From contig NZ_JAUFQF010000001.1 of NCBI RefSeq assembly GCF_030409635.1, positions 558,001-622,000 on the forward strand: DNA of 64,000 nt, written 5' to 3'. Source of the stretch: Vibrio agarivorans. GTDB taxonomy: Bacteria > Pseudomonadota > Gammaproteobacteria > Enterobacterales > Vibrionaceae. The notes beneath the pieces were generated by a model that was not told the DNA's origin, searched no databases, and saw only the letters and a program-made list of their open reading frames with translations. How positions within the stretch are numbered: position 1 is the first letter of the stretch; every line of letters begins with the position of its first letter. Both the position numbers and the translations under genes were made by a program. Below are positions 30,308 through 38,291 of the stretch, in pieces.

Positions 30308-31334
30308 TGACTACATCTGCCGCGTCCAATGGCTGGTCTTCATCAGCAAAGTATAGGCAAAGCTCTTCAGCCAAAGCAGCTTGCGCTTGCTCTACTAATA
30401 CAACGCGTTCACCTAGTGTTTCGTAAGCACTTTTCAGTGCAGGGTAGATCAACGGCGCACCGCCACCGACAACGTAAACACGGTTAGGGTTTTTGGCAAA
30501 CTTCTTAGCTTCGTTGGCAACTTGTGCACCGAGCTCTTCAATTTTAGCCTCGATTTTCTCTTTTACGGTGCCAATTTTGCTTTCGTCATTGACGACATCA
30601 CAGATAAACTGATCATCGTTACGACGTTTAATCAGCTCATTTGCTACAAGATAACTTGAGTCACTGTCTGCAAAGGATAAAGCTTTACGCGCTGAGTCAG
30701 TGACCATGGATACGCCAATTTCATTGTTTCCATAAATAGCAGAAACATCATCAAACTCGCCGACAACAACTCCCATATCAAGGGTTGTGCCACCAATATC
30801 GATGACCAAAGAACGAGTAAACTCATTGCAGTTTGAGTTTACAAGTGTGGACAACACTGCCGGCAAGCTCTCTGGCATGACTTCTACATCAACAATCTCG
30901 AACGTCTCACCCTTGTTCAGGGTAATATCACGCATTAAGTGCTGACGCTTACGTTCGATGTTGATTTCGTTCTTTTGACAGTCCTCCGGGTTGTAGTATT
31001 CGGTAATCGGCAACGTGACGACTAATGTGACTGCCTGCGGTTTAATGTCTGTTTGTAGAAGCGCATGATGCACGGCTAATAAGTTGAGATCGTCATACTG
31101 GTAATCAACATGCGTGGTTTCAAGCGCCTTATCTGATGTCGCATCGTAAGTGTATTTTGTTTCACCAATACTGTAGTTAAAGATCTTTTTGTCTTTACGC
31201 AGTGCAGCGCTTTTCCAGTTTTTACGAAATGAGTTTGGTGACACAATGGTTTTTATTTCACCATCCTGAAGCCATGCCACTTTGACATTGGTCGAACCAT
31301 CATCAACGGCAATCTTCAATTTACGCATAGTCAT
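30300..31334 (-). CDS. ParM/StbA-family actin-like protein
   Basis: An actin-fold ATPase of 344 residues. In plasmid type II partition systems ParM polymerises to push sister plasmids apart. The phosphate-1 loop DDGSTNVKVAW is at about 11-21, and the phosphate-2 loop LVIDIGGTTLDMGVV near 190 matches the ParM form closely. The adenosine motif VYVVGGGAPLIYP is near 293. AAAGG precedes the ATG at 31334; an in-frame ATG six bases on is possible. It forms an operon with the partner-like gene. The locus lies on what looks like a chromosome, between pntAB and the vxr cluster, with no replication gene nearby. Confidence 0.85.
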   Translation of the reverse strand: MTMRKLKIAVDDGSTNVKVAWLQDGEIKTIVSPNSFRKNWKSAALRKDKKIFNYSIGETKYTYDATSDKALETTHVDYQYDDLNLLAVHHALLQTDIKPQAVTLVVTLPITEYYNPEDCQKNEINIERKRQHLMRDITLNKGETFEIVDVEVMPESLPAVLSTLVNSNCNEFTRSLVIDIGGTTLDMGVVVGEFDDVSAIYGNNEIGVSMVTDSARKALSFADSDSSYLVANELIKRRNDDQFICDVVNDESKIGTVKEKIEAKIEELGAQVANEAKKFAKNPNRVYVVGGGAPLIYPALKSAYETLGERVVLVEQAQAALAEELCLYFADEDQPLDAADVVNG

Positions 31335-31663
31335 TTTGAACCTTTGTACATTCGGTTAATCACAATCTTTCTGTGATTCAAAACCAACTATTTGCACAAA
31401 GCAAAAGACCTGTAAGAAAATGGGCTCAAGATTAAAAACACAAAATAAAGGTATATAAACATTTAAGTTTTGCAAAATGCCATTTGCTATCAGGGAGTTA
31501 ATTGAACGCAACACGGTGAGTGCAATACACAAAAATGCTTTACACTCTTAACCTAGGAGAAGAGTGGATTCTCTTTTAAATTGACATACATTTCACACGC
31601 AAAAGTGTATTAATCTGCTGAAAGCCGATATAGTTACGTCACTTAAACTCAATTTATTATGCC
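31335..31663. other. Divergent region between parM-like and vxrA genes
   Basis: This 329-base AT-rich gap must carry both promoters and, if the ParM system uses a nearby centromere, that site too. I see an imperfect palindrome (31358-31378) and a TTGACA box at 31581-31586 that could serve vxrA. I do not see the tandem iterons expected of a classical parC. Confidence 0.45.
31358..31378. promoter_or_regulatory. Palindrome upstream of the parM-like gene
   Basis: AATCACA and TGTGATT are perfect 7-base arms separated by seven bases. It starts 24 bases before the parM-like start codon, a good place for a repressor, for example autoregulation by the partner protein. The arms are in the opposite order to a CRP site. 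Confidence 0.4.
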
Positions 31664-33112
31664 GTGCTGTTACGAACTATTACCTTAATTATCGCTAGCG
31701 TTGTTAGCTTCAACGCGTTCTCTAACTCGCTACCAGAGCGATTAGAAGAGTTTACTGCGATGTTCGACCTCAGCCAAACTGCTGCTTCTTATGACATTCG
31801 AATCATTCAAAGTGAATTTCCTAATCGTTTGATTGATCCGGATTATATGTTGCCCCAAACATCCTCATATCCGTTAAAAGACATTCAAAAGCTTTACCGA
31901 CTCTCTGAGTCTTGCCGCGGGCCTTTACCATTAAGCCCGCTCGTTACAGAACCGTTAGTCTTTGTTCGTGCATTGTGTAAAGGCAATCAGCTGAGTGAAC
32001 GCTGGTTTGCACGCTCTAGCTTGATTCACCCTGGTGGTGGCAGCTACGCATTTCGTTACTCTAAAGAGTACCCAGAGTATTACTTACAGCTAGAACGTTA
32101 TATGCATATCAAAGAGCGTCCACTCGCGCATCCAGATACGCTCCTTGGTCGCATCCAAGCCATGAATCATACAGTGGTTCACGCGTTAATTCGTGGTGCC
32201 TCTATGATGGTGGAAGAAGATGAACTTTGGCTAAAAAAAGGGGACATTTATTATGTCTTTGAGCCAGCACTCTGGAAGGCAAATGCTGAAAAGGTGGGAC
32301 TAACCCATAAAGTGACTGATGGTCGCGGCGAGTGCTTAGTTCAGCGCGGTAACATCTGTTGGGAGCAAAAAGACCATAGCGATATCTTACGTGGAGTCAT
32401 GATTGGCCTTGGTATCGCTAACATCCTCCTGGTACTAGGGTGGTTATATTACCGTTGGGACAGTAAGCGGAAAGAGATGCGCAGTCGCATGCTTATTTTG
32501 CAAATCCTAACACATGAACTAAGAACACCAATCGCAAGCCTTTCACTGACAGTAGAGGGCTTTAGACGTGAATTTGAGAACTTACCTGAGTCGGTCTATG
32601 ATGAGTTTCGCCGCTTATGCCAAGACTCTCGACGCTTACGCCAACTTGCCGAGGCGAGTAAAGATTATCTGCAATCAGACTATCAACCGCTGGCGACAGA
32701 GTGGGTGCCTTCTGTCGAAGAGTGGTTGACGTACAAGCTCGAAGAGGAGTTCTCACAACCTATTGAACTTACGCTCAACCAAGACGTAGCTGCTAAACTG
32801 AACGTATATTGGCTTGGAAGCTGTATTGATAATTTGATACGCAACGCACTGAAGTATGGTGTGGCGCCTGTTAGGCTAGATGTAGAGTCGACCGATTTGG
32901 GGCTCACCATCCGAGTGATTGACCAAGGTCAACTCTCTAGCAAAGACTGGAGCCATGTCAGAAAACCGTTTGTTAGCCAGGCAGGTCTTGGCTTGGGGCT
33001 GACAATTGTTGAGTCCATGGTGGCTAGAATGGGCGGTTCTATGAAGCTAATCGGTCCACCGACGACATTTATACTGGAGATACCTTGTGAAACAGACACT
33101 GCTTCTCGTTGA
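31664..33112 (+). CDS. vxrA: Sensor histidine kinase, VxrA-type
   Basis: A membrane sensor kinase of 482 residues. It has a signal/anchor segment (1-21), a periplasmic sensor region to about 245, and a second membrane helix (about 247-265, GVMIGLGIANILLVLGWLYY). The dimerisation/phosphotransfer domain has H284 in ILTHELRTPIASL, and the ATPase domain has NLIRNALKYG and GLGLGLTIVESM. It begins with GTG at 31664 without a strong ribosome binding site. The gene order kinase, regulator, DUF2861-like, TraF-like beside pntAB matches the vxr (wig) locus of V. cholerae, which responds to cell-wall damage and controls type VI secretion and biofilm there. Confidence 0.85.
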   Translation: MLLRTITLIIASVVSFNAFSNSLPERLEEFTAMFDLSQTAASYDIRIIQSEFPNRLIDPDYMLPQTSSYPLKDIQKLYRLSESCRGPLPLSPLVTEPLVFVRALCKGNQLSERWFARSSLIHPGGGSYAFRYSKEYPEYYLQLERYMHIKERPLAHPDTLLGRIQAMNHTVVHALIRGASMMVEEDELWLKKGDIYYVFEPALWKANAEKVGLTHKVTDGRGECLVQRGNICWEQKDHSDILRGVMIGLGIANILLVLGWLYYRWDSKRKEMRSRMLILQILTHELRTPIASLSLTVEGFRREFENLPESVYDEFRRLCQDSRRLRQLAEASKDYLQSDYQPLATEWVPSVEEWLTYKLEEEFSQPIELTLNQDVAAKLNVYWLGSCIDNLIRNALKYGVAPVRLDVESTDLGLTIRVIDQGQLSSKDWSHVRKPFVSQAGLGLGLTIVESMVARMGGSMKLIGPPTTFILEIPCETDTASR

Positions 33113-33746
33113 AGATGATAAAAACCTAGCTGACGGTCTTTTAGTTAGCCTAGAGCAGGCGGGGTATGATTGCCTTCACTCTGAAACGATCGCAGACGTT
33201 GCCCCTTTGTGGGAGCAAGCCGATCTGGTTATCCTTGACCGTCAATTACCTGATGGTGATTCTATCTCGATGCTTCCGGAGTGGAAGCAGATAAAGAATG
33301 TTCCTGTCATTGCCCTTACGGCACTAGTGACAGTGAAAGATAAAGTAACGGGCCTTGATGCTGGTGCTGATGACTATCTGACGAAACCTTTTGCCGAAGC
33401 CGAGTTATTTGCTCGTATTCGCGCTCAGCTGCGTGCTCCAGACTCTTCGGGTCAAGACGACAGCATCGTCACCACTGAATGCTTGAGCATCGATAAAAAC
33501 ACCCGTGAAGTGACGTACAAAAACGAACTGATTACCTTAACTCGTACCGAATTTGATCTTCTGTTGTTCTTGGCAAGCAATATCGGCCGAGTGTTCACTC
33601 GTGATGAACTTCTTGACCATGTTTGGGGTTATAACCATTTCCCAACAACACGAACCGTTGATACCCACGTCCTGCAGCTTCGACAAAAGCTACCTGGCTT
33701 GGAAATAGAGACGCTTCGCGGCGTAGGGTACAAGCTAAAAGCATGA
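33087..33746 (+). CDS. vxrB: Response regulator, VxrB-type (OmpR family)
   Basis: A 219-residue DNA-binding response regulator. The receiver domain has D10/D11, the phosphoacceptor D51 in VILDRQLPDG and the conserved Lys in YLTKPF. The C-terminal winged helix of the OmpR/PhoB type ends with GVGYKLKA. It starts with GTG at 33087 after TGGAGA and overlaps the kinase gene by 26 bases, so the two are coupled. It is expected to be phosphorylated by the upstream kinase and to control the downstream genes and cell-wall functions, by analogy with V. cholerae. Confidence 0.88.
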   Translation: MKQTLLLVEDDKNLADGLLVSLEQAGYDCLHSETIADVAPLWEQADLVILDRQLPDGDSISMLPEWKQIKNVPVIALTALVTVKDKVTGLDAGADDYLTKPFAEAELFARIRAQLRAPDSSGQDDSIVTTECLSIDKNTREVTYKNELITLTRTEFDLLLFLASNIGRVFTRDELLDHVWGYNHFPTTRTVDTHVLQLRQKLPGLEIETLRGVGYKLKA

Positions 33747-34639
33747 TCCGACCGCTGATTTTGATAGGGGCGCTAGCAACCGCGCCCATTTCACAAGCAA
33801 ATAACTGGTTTGAAGAAACGACTCCGCTAAGTCAGGCACACCAACACCTACTCAAAGGCTCGCTTCCAGAGATGTACGCCGTCATGGTTGAGGTGTTACA
33901 GCGTAACCAGAGCCCGGCCACTAAAGAGCATATTAATGACCTCTTAGTTCAATCGTTTGATACAGACTGTGGCCAATCACTGCAAAACGACCCATTACCT
34001 AACTGGTTACGTAACGTTTCTATAAAACGTACCAGTATTCAAAGCCCGGGCCGAGAGTCTTATCGCTTGTTTGTGGATGTAGCATCCACTCAACCGTTGA
34101 AAGATATTTCACTCGAACGATGGATTAACTCAAACATTGCGGCCGATACCGTGTTCAATGAGATTAATGACAAAAAACAGCGCAGCTCACAAACCGTTGA
34201 TTATCGAAAAACATACAACCTAAACAGCCGCTTACCAATGGGGCTCTACCACCTAAATGTGCTGACCAAAGACAATCAAAGCTATTCAACATGGGTCATC
34301 ATCGAAGAATACAAAGCGAAACAGATCGTACGTTGGTCAGCCAAAGATCAATGGAGTATTGAAAAGAACGAACTACTTAATAAATTTTGCCCATTGCCAA
34401 AGCTTTCAGTGCGTGTCTACAACTATCAAGAAGAACAATATAAAGAGATTTGGGGGCGAACTTACCAAGCAAATTATCCAACCAAACTGGATAAAATGAG
34501 TATCCCACCTGATCGCTACGTACTCTCAGTAGCGTTAGATAGCCAGCGCTGGCAAGGTCCGATAATGATTGAACAATCTCAGATTATCACCAAAACCTAT
34601 GACGTTTCTGGCGATGAGGAGCAAATTGAAGAAGAGTAG
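33743..34639 (+). CDS. vxrC: VxrC-like protein (DUF2861 family)
   Basis: A 298-residue exported protein with a cleavable signal peptide (residues 1-19, ending PISQA). I place it in the DUF2861 family on position and general appearance. The mature part is soluble with alternating strands in its second half (RYVLSVALDSQRWQGPIMIEQ) and an acidic tail (SGDEEQIEEE). It overlaps vxrB by four bases (ATGA), so it is in the same operon. Function is unknown; a periplasmic accessory role to the kinase is plausible. Confidence 0.75.
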   Translation: MIRPLILIGALATAPISQANNWFEETTPLSQAHQHLLKGSLPEMYAVMVEVLQRNQSPATKEHINDLLVQSFDTDCGQSLQNDPLPNWLRNVSIKRTSIQSPGRESYRLFVDVASTQPLKDISLERWINSNIAADTVFNEINDKKQRSSQTVDYRKTYNLNSRLPMGLYHLNVLTKDNQSYSTWVIIEEYKAKQIVRWSAKDQWSIEKNELLNKFCPLPKLSVRVYNYQEEQYKEIWGRTYQANYPTKLDKMSIPPDRYVLSVALDSQRWQGPIMIEQSQIITKTYDVSGDEEQIEEE

Positions 34640-34722
34640 GTGACTAAAGCGATATTTTTCTAAAGGTCTGTTTCTTCAAGCCGATACATTCCGTGTATTA
34701 ATATATTCAACGGAAATGACCT

Positions 34723-35832
34723 ATGAAAACGTCAACACTGCGCCTACTTCCCATCTCATTATTGATTGCGTCTGCAACAACCTCTGCGGGGAACTTCGCT
34801 ATTGATGCGAGAGGCGACGCCATGGGCGGCGTGGGTGTTGTTTCGGGTGATTTTCTAACGGCACCATTTTATAACCCTGCTTTAACCGCCATCTATCGAC
34901 GAAATGATAACGTGGGCATGTTGCTTCCTAGTGTTGGCATTACCTACAACGACCAACACAACATGCTTGACGATATAGATCGAGCCGCTTCCGCACTTAA
35001 AAACAACGACCTGACGGAAGCAGGAATCGTAGCGCAAGATCTAAAAGACGATAACGCGAGTGTCACGATTGGCGCGGCTGCCGCGTTTGCGATCCCAAAT
35101 CGTTACGTTTCAATGAATGCCTACGCAAAACTATACACAGAAAGCTTTGCTGAAGCCTTTGTTCCTGATCGCGCAAATAGTTTGGTGCAACTAAGGGACA
35201 CCGAAATCAAAGGTGCGGCTCTTGGCGTTGCTGAAGGTGGTTTGTCAATTGCAAAATACATGACCATTCTTGGACATCACTGGTCATTTGGCGCAACACC
35301 AAAGCTGCAGCGAATCTATACGTACAGCTATAGCGCTTCAGTGGAAGACTTTAGTTTCTCCGATATAAGAGACGATGGCTCTGCAGAAAACCAGTTCAAC
35401 TTTGACTTAGGCGCACTTTGGTTTTATGGACCACTGCGTGTAGGTGTGACTGGAAAGAATATGATTTCAAACGACTACACCACTAGCGATGGTGCATTTA
35501 CTTATAAAATGCGCCCACAATACACGCTTGGAACAGGATTGATCGCTGATTTTTGGCAAGTAAGCGTAGACTATGATCTCAATGAAGCGGAAAAATTTGA
35601 TGCGGTAAACGACAACACGCAAATGGTTCGTTTGGGTGCGGAAGTCGATCTTATGCGTCAATTTAAGTTTCGTGGTGGTTATTACAAAAACTTAGCTTCC
35701 AGTGAAGATGAGGGCACTTTGACTGCGGGTCTTGGTATTTCGCCTTTAAACATCACACAAATGGACATCGGTGTGAGTTATACAAACGAAAATGCAATGG
35801 GTGTTTACCTAAACTTTTTGAGCTCGTACTAG
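34723..35832 (+). CDS. vxrD: VxrD-like TraF-type outer-membrane protein
   Basis: A 369-residue exported protein of the family often named 'conjugal transfer protein TraF'. It has a signal peptide ending TTSAG and an N-terminal GDAMGGVGVVSGDFLTAPFYNPAL that recalls FadL/TraF-like barrels. Repeated barrel strands follow, ending in YLNFLSSY. It is the fourth gene of the vxr-type cluster, 83 bases after vxrC. There are no conjugation genes here, so the family name is misleading in this setting. A role in the envelope is likely but unproven. Confidence 0.72.
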   Translation: MKTSTLRLLPISLLIASATTSAGNFAIDARGDAMGGVGVVSGDFLTAPFYNPALTAIYRRNDNVGMLLPSVGITYNDQHNMLDDIDRAASALKNNDLTEAGIVAQDLKDDNASVTIGAAAAFAIPNRYVSMNAYAKLYTESFAEAFVPDRANSLVQLRDTEIKGAALGVAEGGLSIAKYMTILGHHWSFGATPKLQRIYTYSYSASVEDFSFSDIRDDGSAENQFNFDLGALWFYGPLRVGVTGKNMISNDYTTSDGAFTYKMRPQYTLGTGLIADFWQVSVDYDLNEAEKFDAVNDNTQMVRLGAEVDLMRQFKFRGGYYKNLASSEDEGTLTAGLGISPLNITQMDIGVSYTNENAMGVYLNFLSSY

Positions 35833-35917
35833 CGTGACAATGTCACACTAATATCAGCCATTTATTTTACTGTAATTATCGCTATAATGCCTCGTATTCA
35901 GATACGGGGCATTTTTT

Positions 35918-36073
35918 ATGTTTGATCAATTACCTCCATTAAGTCACGAAGACCAACAGAAAGCAGTCGAGAAAATCCAAAAGCTCATGGAGCAGGGGAT
36001 TAGTACTGCACAGGCGATTAAAATCGTTGCTGATGAAATTCGTCAAGAGTTTGAAAATAGCAAAGGCGAGTAA
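35918..36073 (+). CDS. UPF0181 (YoaH-family) small protein
   Basis: A 51-residue cytosolic protein too short for most gene callers. It begins [20 protein letters not shown] and continues [20 protein letters not shown], which matches the YoaH/UPF0181 family over its whole length. GGGG lies about eight bases before the ATG, and a TATAAT box at 35884-35889 suggests a promoter of its own. It occupies the position of a fifth gene of the vxr cluster; whether it is the counterpart of vxrE I cannot confirm. A clear terminator follows. Function is unknown. Confidence 0.85.
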   Translation: MFDQLPPLSHEDQQKAVEKIQKLMEQGISTAQAIKIVADEIRQEFENSKGE

Positions 36074-36555
36074 ACACAAGGTAGCGTGCATCTAGTAAGC
36101 ACTCACTAGAAACCAGCTATTAAGCTGGTTTTTTTTGTGTCCCAAACCAACTTAATTGCTTGCGAAAAATATCTTACATCATGTTTTTTGTTATAGTAAT
36201 TTCAAGAAACAACCAATAAAAACAACAACTTAGTTAAGATTTATATTCTATCAACATTAGGTGTTGTGAACGCTTGTAATTTAATTACATCACGTAAATC
36301 ACCTTGTCACGTTCGGTTGGCATGATCTAGCACAATGCTCTGTTATGCAACGTTGTCACCAACATAGCCTTCACAGACATGTGCAGAAATAACTTAACTT
36401 GTTATCGGTAGTTACCACGTCACGTACAAGTCAGTAGATATGACGAGATATGTTTGAGATCACACTTATTTGATATGAGTTTGAGTGGCTAAAGGTGGTA
36501 TTGTATTATTATTAAACTTGATTTTAATAATTTAACTAATTTGATAAGGCTCTTT
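36074..36555. other. Long AT-rich gap before the 59-residue membrane protein gene
   Basis: This 482-base stretch starts with a terminator and otherwise shows no coding potential. It is rich in A/T and in TGTTGTGA-like words but has no clean operator. It probably holds the promoter of the small membrane protein gene. Confidence 0.45.
36111..36136 (+). terminator. Terminator after the UPF0181 gene
   Basis: AACCAGC pairs with GCTGGTT around TATTAA and is followed by a run of T residues on the plus strand. Confidence 0.85.
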
Positions 36556-36735
36556 ATGGACATCTGGATGCGTTATGCGCGAGCAATTTTTGCTATCTAT
36601 GTGATCCTAATGGGGTCAGCCCTCACCATCATGTTAAGTGATGATGAAAGCAATGAAGCTCGTATCGAGTTGCCATCTCAAACTGAAAACTATGTCGTTC
36701 GTGACACCAATGGCTATATTGTTCACGCAAACTAG
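36556..36735 (+). CDS. 59-residue single-pass membrane protein
   Basis: A small unrecognised protein. The chosen ATG at 36556 has AAGG six bases upstream. Residues about 6-27 (RYARAIFAIYVILMGSALTI) form one membrane helix preceded by positive charge. The tail DDESNEARIELPSQTENY is acidic and polar and ends VRDTNGYIVHAN, which suggests an N-in, C-out topology with a periplasmic tail. It lies in a gene-poor stretch and converges with the qrr small RNA gene. It could be a stress or regulatory small membrane protein; no family is known to me. Confidence 0.6.
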   Translation: MDIWMRYARAIFAIYVILMGSALTIMLSDDESNEARIELPSQTENYVVRDTNGYIVHAN

Positions 36736-36789
36736 TGGCTGAAGTCCCAAGAAAGCACAGGGCCGTGCTGATTCACATCGTACAGAAAA

Positions 36790-36895
36790 GAAAAAACCAG
36801 CCACGAAAGGTTTGTGGCTGGGACTTATAAGTGTGAACAATGATATTCACAAACAACGTCAGTTGGCTAGGTGACCCTCGGCTTATTAAGGGTCA
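36790..36895 (-). ncRNA. qrr: Qrr quorum-regulatory small RNA
   Basis: An Hfq-dependent small RNA of about 106 nucleotides that tunes quorum-sensing regulators by base pairing. Read on the minus strand it begins TGACCCTTAATAAGCCGAGG and continues with the family-wide core TCACCTAGCCAACTGACG followed by TTGTTTGTGAA; other vibrios that I recall have GTTGTTAGTGAA here. It ends with a perfect CCAGCCAC/GTGGCTGG hairpin and a run of T residues. The start at 36895 is set by the sigma-54 promoter, 12 bases away from its -12 element. Several qrr copies are usual in vibrios; which one this is cannot be told. LuxO with sigma-54 should activate it at low cell density. Confidence 0.93.
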
Positions 36896-36905
36896 GTTAT
36901 GTGAC

Positions 36906-36921
36906 TGCACGTAGTGTGCCA
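36906..36921 (-). promoter_or_regulatory. Sigma-54 promoter of qrr
   Basis: On the minus strand the sequence is TGGCACACTACGTGCA, which fits the -24/-12 consensus TGGCAC-N5-TTGCA with one mismatch. Spacing to the Qrr 5' end is exactly as expected. Confidence 0.85.
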
Positions 36922-37048
36922 GAACTGTCTATTCCTTTTTTATCAAACACTTAATTCCTCATTGTGCTTAGAAATGCCGCTACAACCTCAGTTGCACATA
37001 AACAAGGCGCATTTTCTTCTGAAAATTATACTCACATTGCGAATTCTC

Positions 37049-37061
37049 TCGCAAAATGCAA
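37049..37061. promoter_or_regulatory. LuxO-like binding site upstream of qrr
   Basis: On the minus strand this is TTGCATTTTGCGA, one mismatch from the recalled LuxO motif TTGCA-N3-TGCAA. It lies about 155 bases upstream of the qrr start, a suitable distance for a sigma-54 enhancer. Confidence 0.5.
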
Positions 37062-37344
37062 CAAAATAAACATATGGGTAAGGATTACAAAGCGCAAAGC
37101 CGACTAAACACAGCTGCTAAATCCCCAAACAGTATGCAACCTTAGTGCGTATTATATGTGTTATGTTAAATGACTTATTTCTGATACATAGGTTGATACT
37201 GATGTACTACTCGTCTCCACTATCACACTATTAAATCTACTCGAAACACACACCATTAAACATAATGGCTATTTACCATAAAATAGCTAATATTTACTTA
37301 ATTATCAGTAGATTAATTAAGCCAACATTAGCTCTGCTACAAAC

Positions 37345-37383
37345 AAAAATGCAGCGTCTGAACTTCAGTACGCTGCATTTTTT
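37345..37383 (-). terminator. Terminator of yciH
   Basis: AAATGCAGCGT pairs with ACGCTGCATTT, with an inner CTGAA/TTCAG stem. It lies 14 bases past the yciH stop codon and is followed by a T-rich run on the minus strand. Confidence 0.85.
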
Positions 37384-37396
37384 AAGCTGTTACTGA

Positions 37397-37708
37397 TTAA
37401 CCGCCGGCTAATTTAACTTTCATGCCTTTCTTTTCAAGGTGAGCTTTAATCTTGTCGCGGTTGTCGCCCTGGATTTCAATGTTGCCATCTTTAATTGCGC
37501 CACCACAGCCACACACTTTTTTAAGCTCTGCAGCTAGAAGCTTGAGTGGCGCATCATCAAGGTCTAAGCCTGTTACGATGCACACGCCTTTGCCTTTACG
37601 GCCTTTTGTTTCTCGTTGAATTCTTACAACGCCATCACCTTTAGGACGCTCTACTTTTTTTTCTTCTGGTTTAATACGGCCAGTTTCCGTTGAATACACT
37701 AGAGTCAT
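37397..37708 (-). CDS. yciH: SUI1/eIF1-family translation factor YciH
   Basis: A 103-residue homologue of eukaryotic eIF1 that in E. coli acts on initiation fidelity and inhibits translation of some messages under stress. The SUI1 core is visible in VCIVTGLDLDDAPLKLLAAE, then LKKVCGCGGAIKDGNIEIQG and DNRDKIKAHLEKKGMKVKLAGG. It starts two bases after the DUF3319-like gene stop, so the two form an operon. It lies just upstream, on the same strand, of qrr but a strong terminator separates them. Confidence 0.93.
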   Translation of the reverse strand: MTLVYSTETGRIKPEEKKVERPKGDGVVRIQRETKGRKGKGVCIVTGLDLDDAPLKLLAAELKKVCGCGGAIKDGNIEIQGDNRDKIKAHLEKKGMKVKLAGG

Positions 37709-37710
37709 AT

Positions 37711-38091
37711 CTATTTCTTTGTTTGCAGTGCAGCTTGCTGTTTCTTCAGCGCCAGCATTGTCGTTTCAATATGTTTTTGGATTGCAGATTTGCCACCTTT
37801 TAATAAGCGGCCGTTAAACATGCAATACCACGCGTTAGGTTCACCCGTGTCGTTTTGAATTTTGAACCCGTGAAAGTTTTCAATCATGCCTTTGCCTGCT
37901 TGACGCTTGGATTCAAACGAAGCAAACTCTGAAGGTTCAATGATTGAAGCCGTTTCGCAAAACCAATCAACACTCTTTCTTATACCCGTTAAGCTACCAT
38001 TTAAAACTCGATTCTTAATTTGAACCTGCCACTGGTCTTTTTCACGACTTACAAGCTTAAGGTTAAAGCCTCTATAATTGTTCAACGCCAT
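37711..38091 (-). CDS. DUF3319-like protein
   Basis: A 126-residue basic cytosolic protein. It is built of two similar halves: NYRGFNLKLVSREKDQWQVQ near the start and NFHGFKIQNDTGEPNAWYCM in the second half, each followed by a loop rich in Gly and Lys (LNGSLTGIRKSVDWF, LLKGGKSAIQKHIE). I associate this with DUF3319. Function is unknown. It is the first gene of a two-gene unit with yciH. Confidence 0.7.
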   Translation of the reverse strand: MALNNYRGFNLKLVSREKDQWQVQIKNRVLNGSLTGIRKSVDWFCETASIIEPSEFASFESKRQAGKGMIENFHGFKIQNDTGEPNAWYCMFNGRLLKGGKSAIQKHIETTMLALKKQQAALQTKK

Positions 38092-38291
38092 ACTGTACCG
38101 CTTTATTATTATGGGTCACTCGAAATGCACGACAATTATTGCCAGTTTCGAGTTTTAATTAACTTCTCAGAAGCCTTATACCAATCTCAATGGCTAATGT
38201 GAAGCCCCAAGCAACATAAATATGAGGTAGATGTTACGCTGATGAGACTAAAACAATAATTAATAATGACAGGTTATTAAGAATCAATCGT

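Larger units (their letters stand above)
36736..37396. other. Gene-poor region containing qrr
   Basis: No protein-coding gene is visible in these 661 bases. The left third holds the qrr RNA and its sigma-54 promoter, the middle a LuxO-like site, and the right end the yciH terminator. The stretch from about 37070 to 37340 shows nothing I can interpret. Confidence 0.6.

Noticed and set aside
29633..31334. Integrated plasmid or phage around the ParM-type genes
   Set aside because: No integrase, replication gene, direct repeats or change in base composition was seen at the borders.
31335..31663. A parC-like centromere for the ParM locus
   Set aside because: I looked for tandem 10-11 base repeats and found only short scattered words such as GCAAAA, not a regular array.
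36451..36464. A possible CRP site (TGTTTGAGATCACA)
   Set aside because: Only one half-site fits; the other arm has several mismatches to TGTGA.
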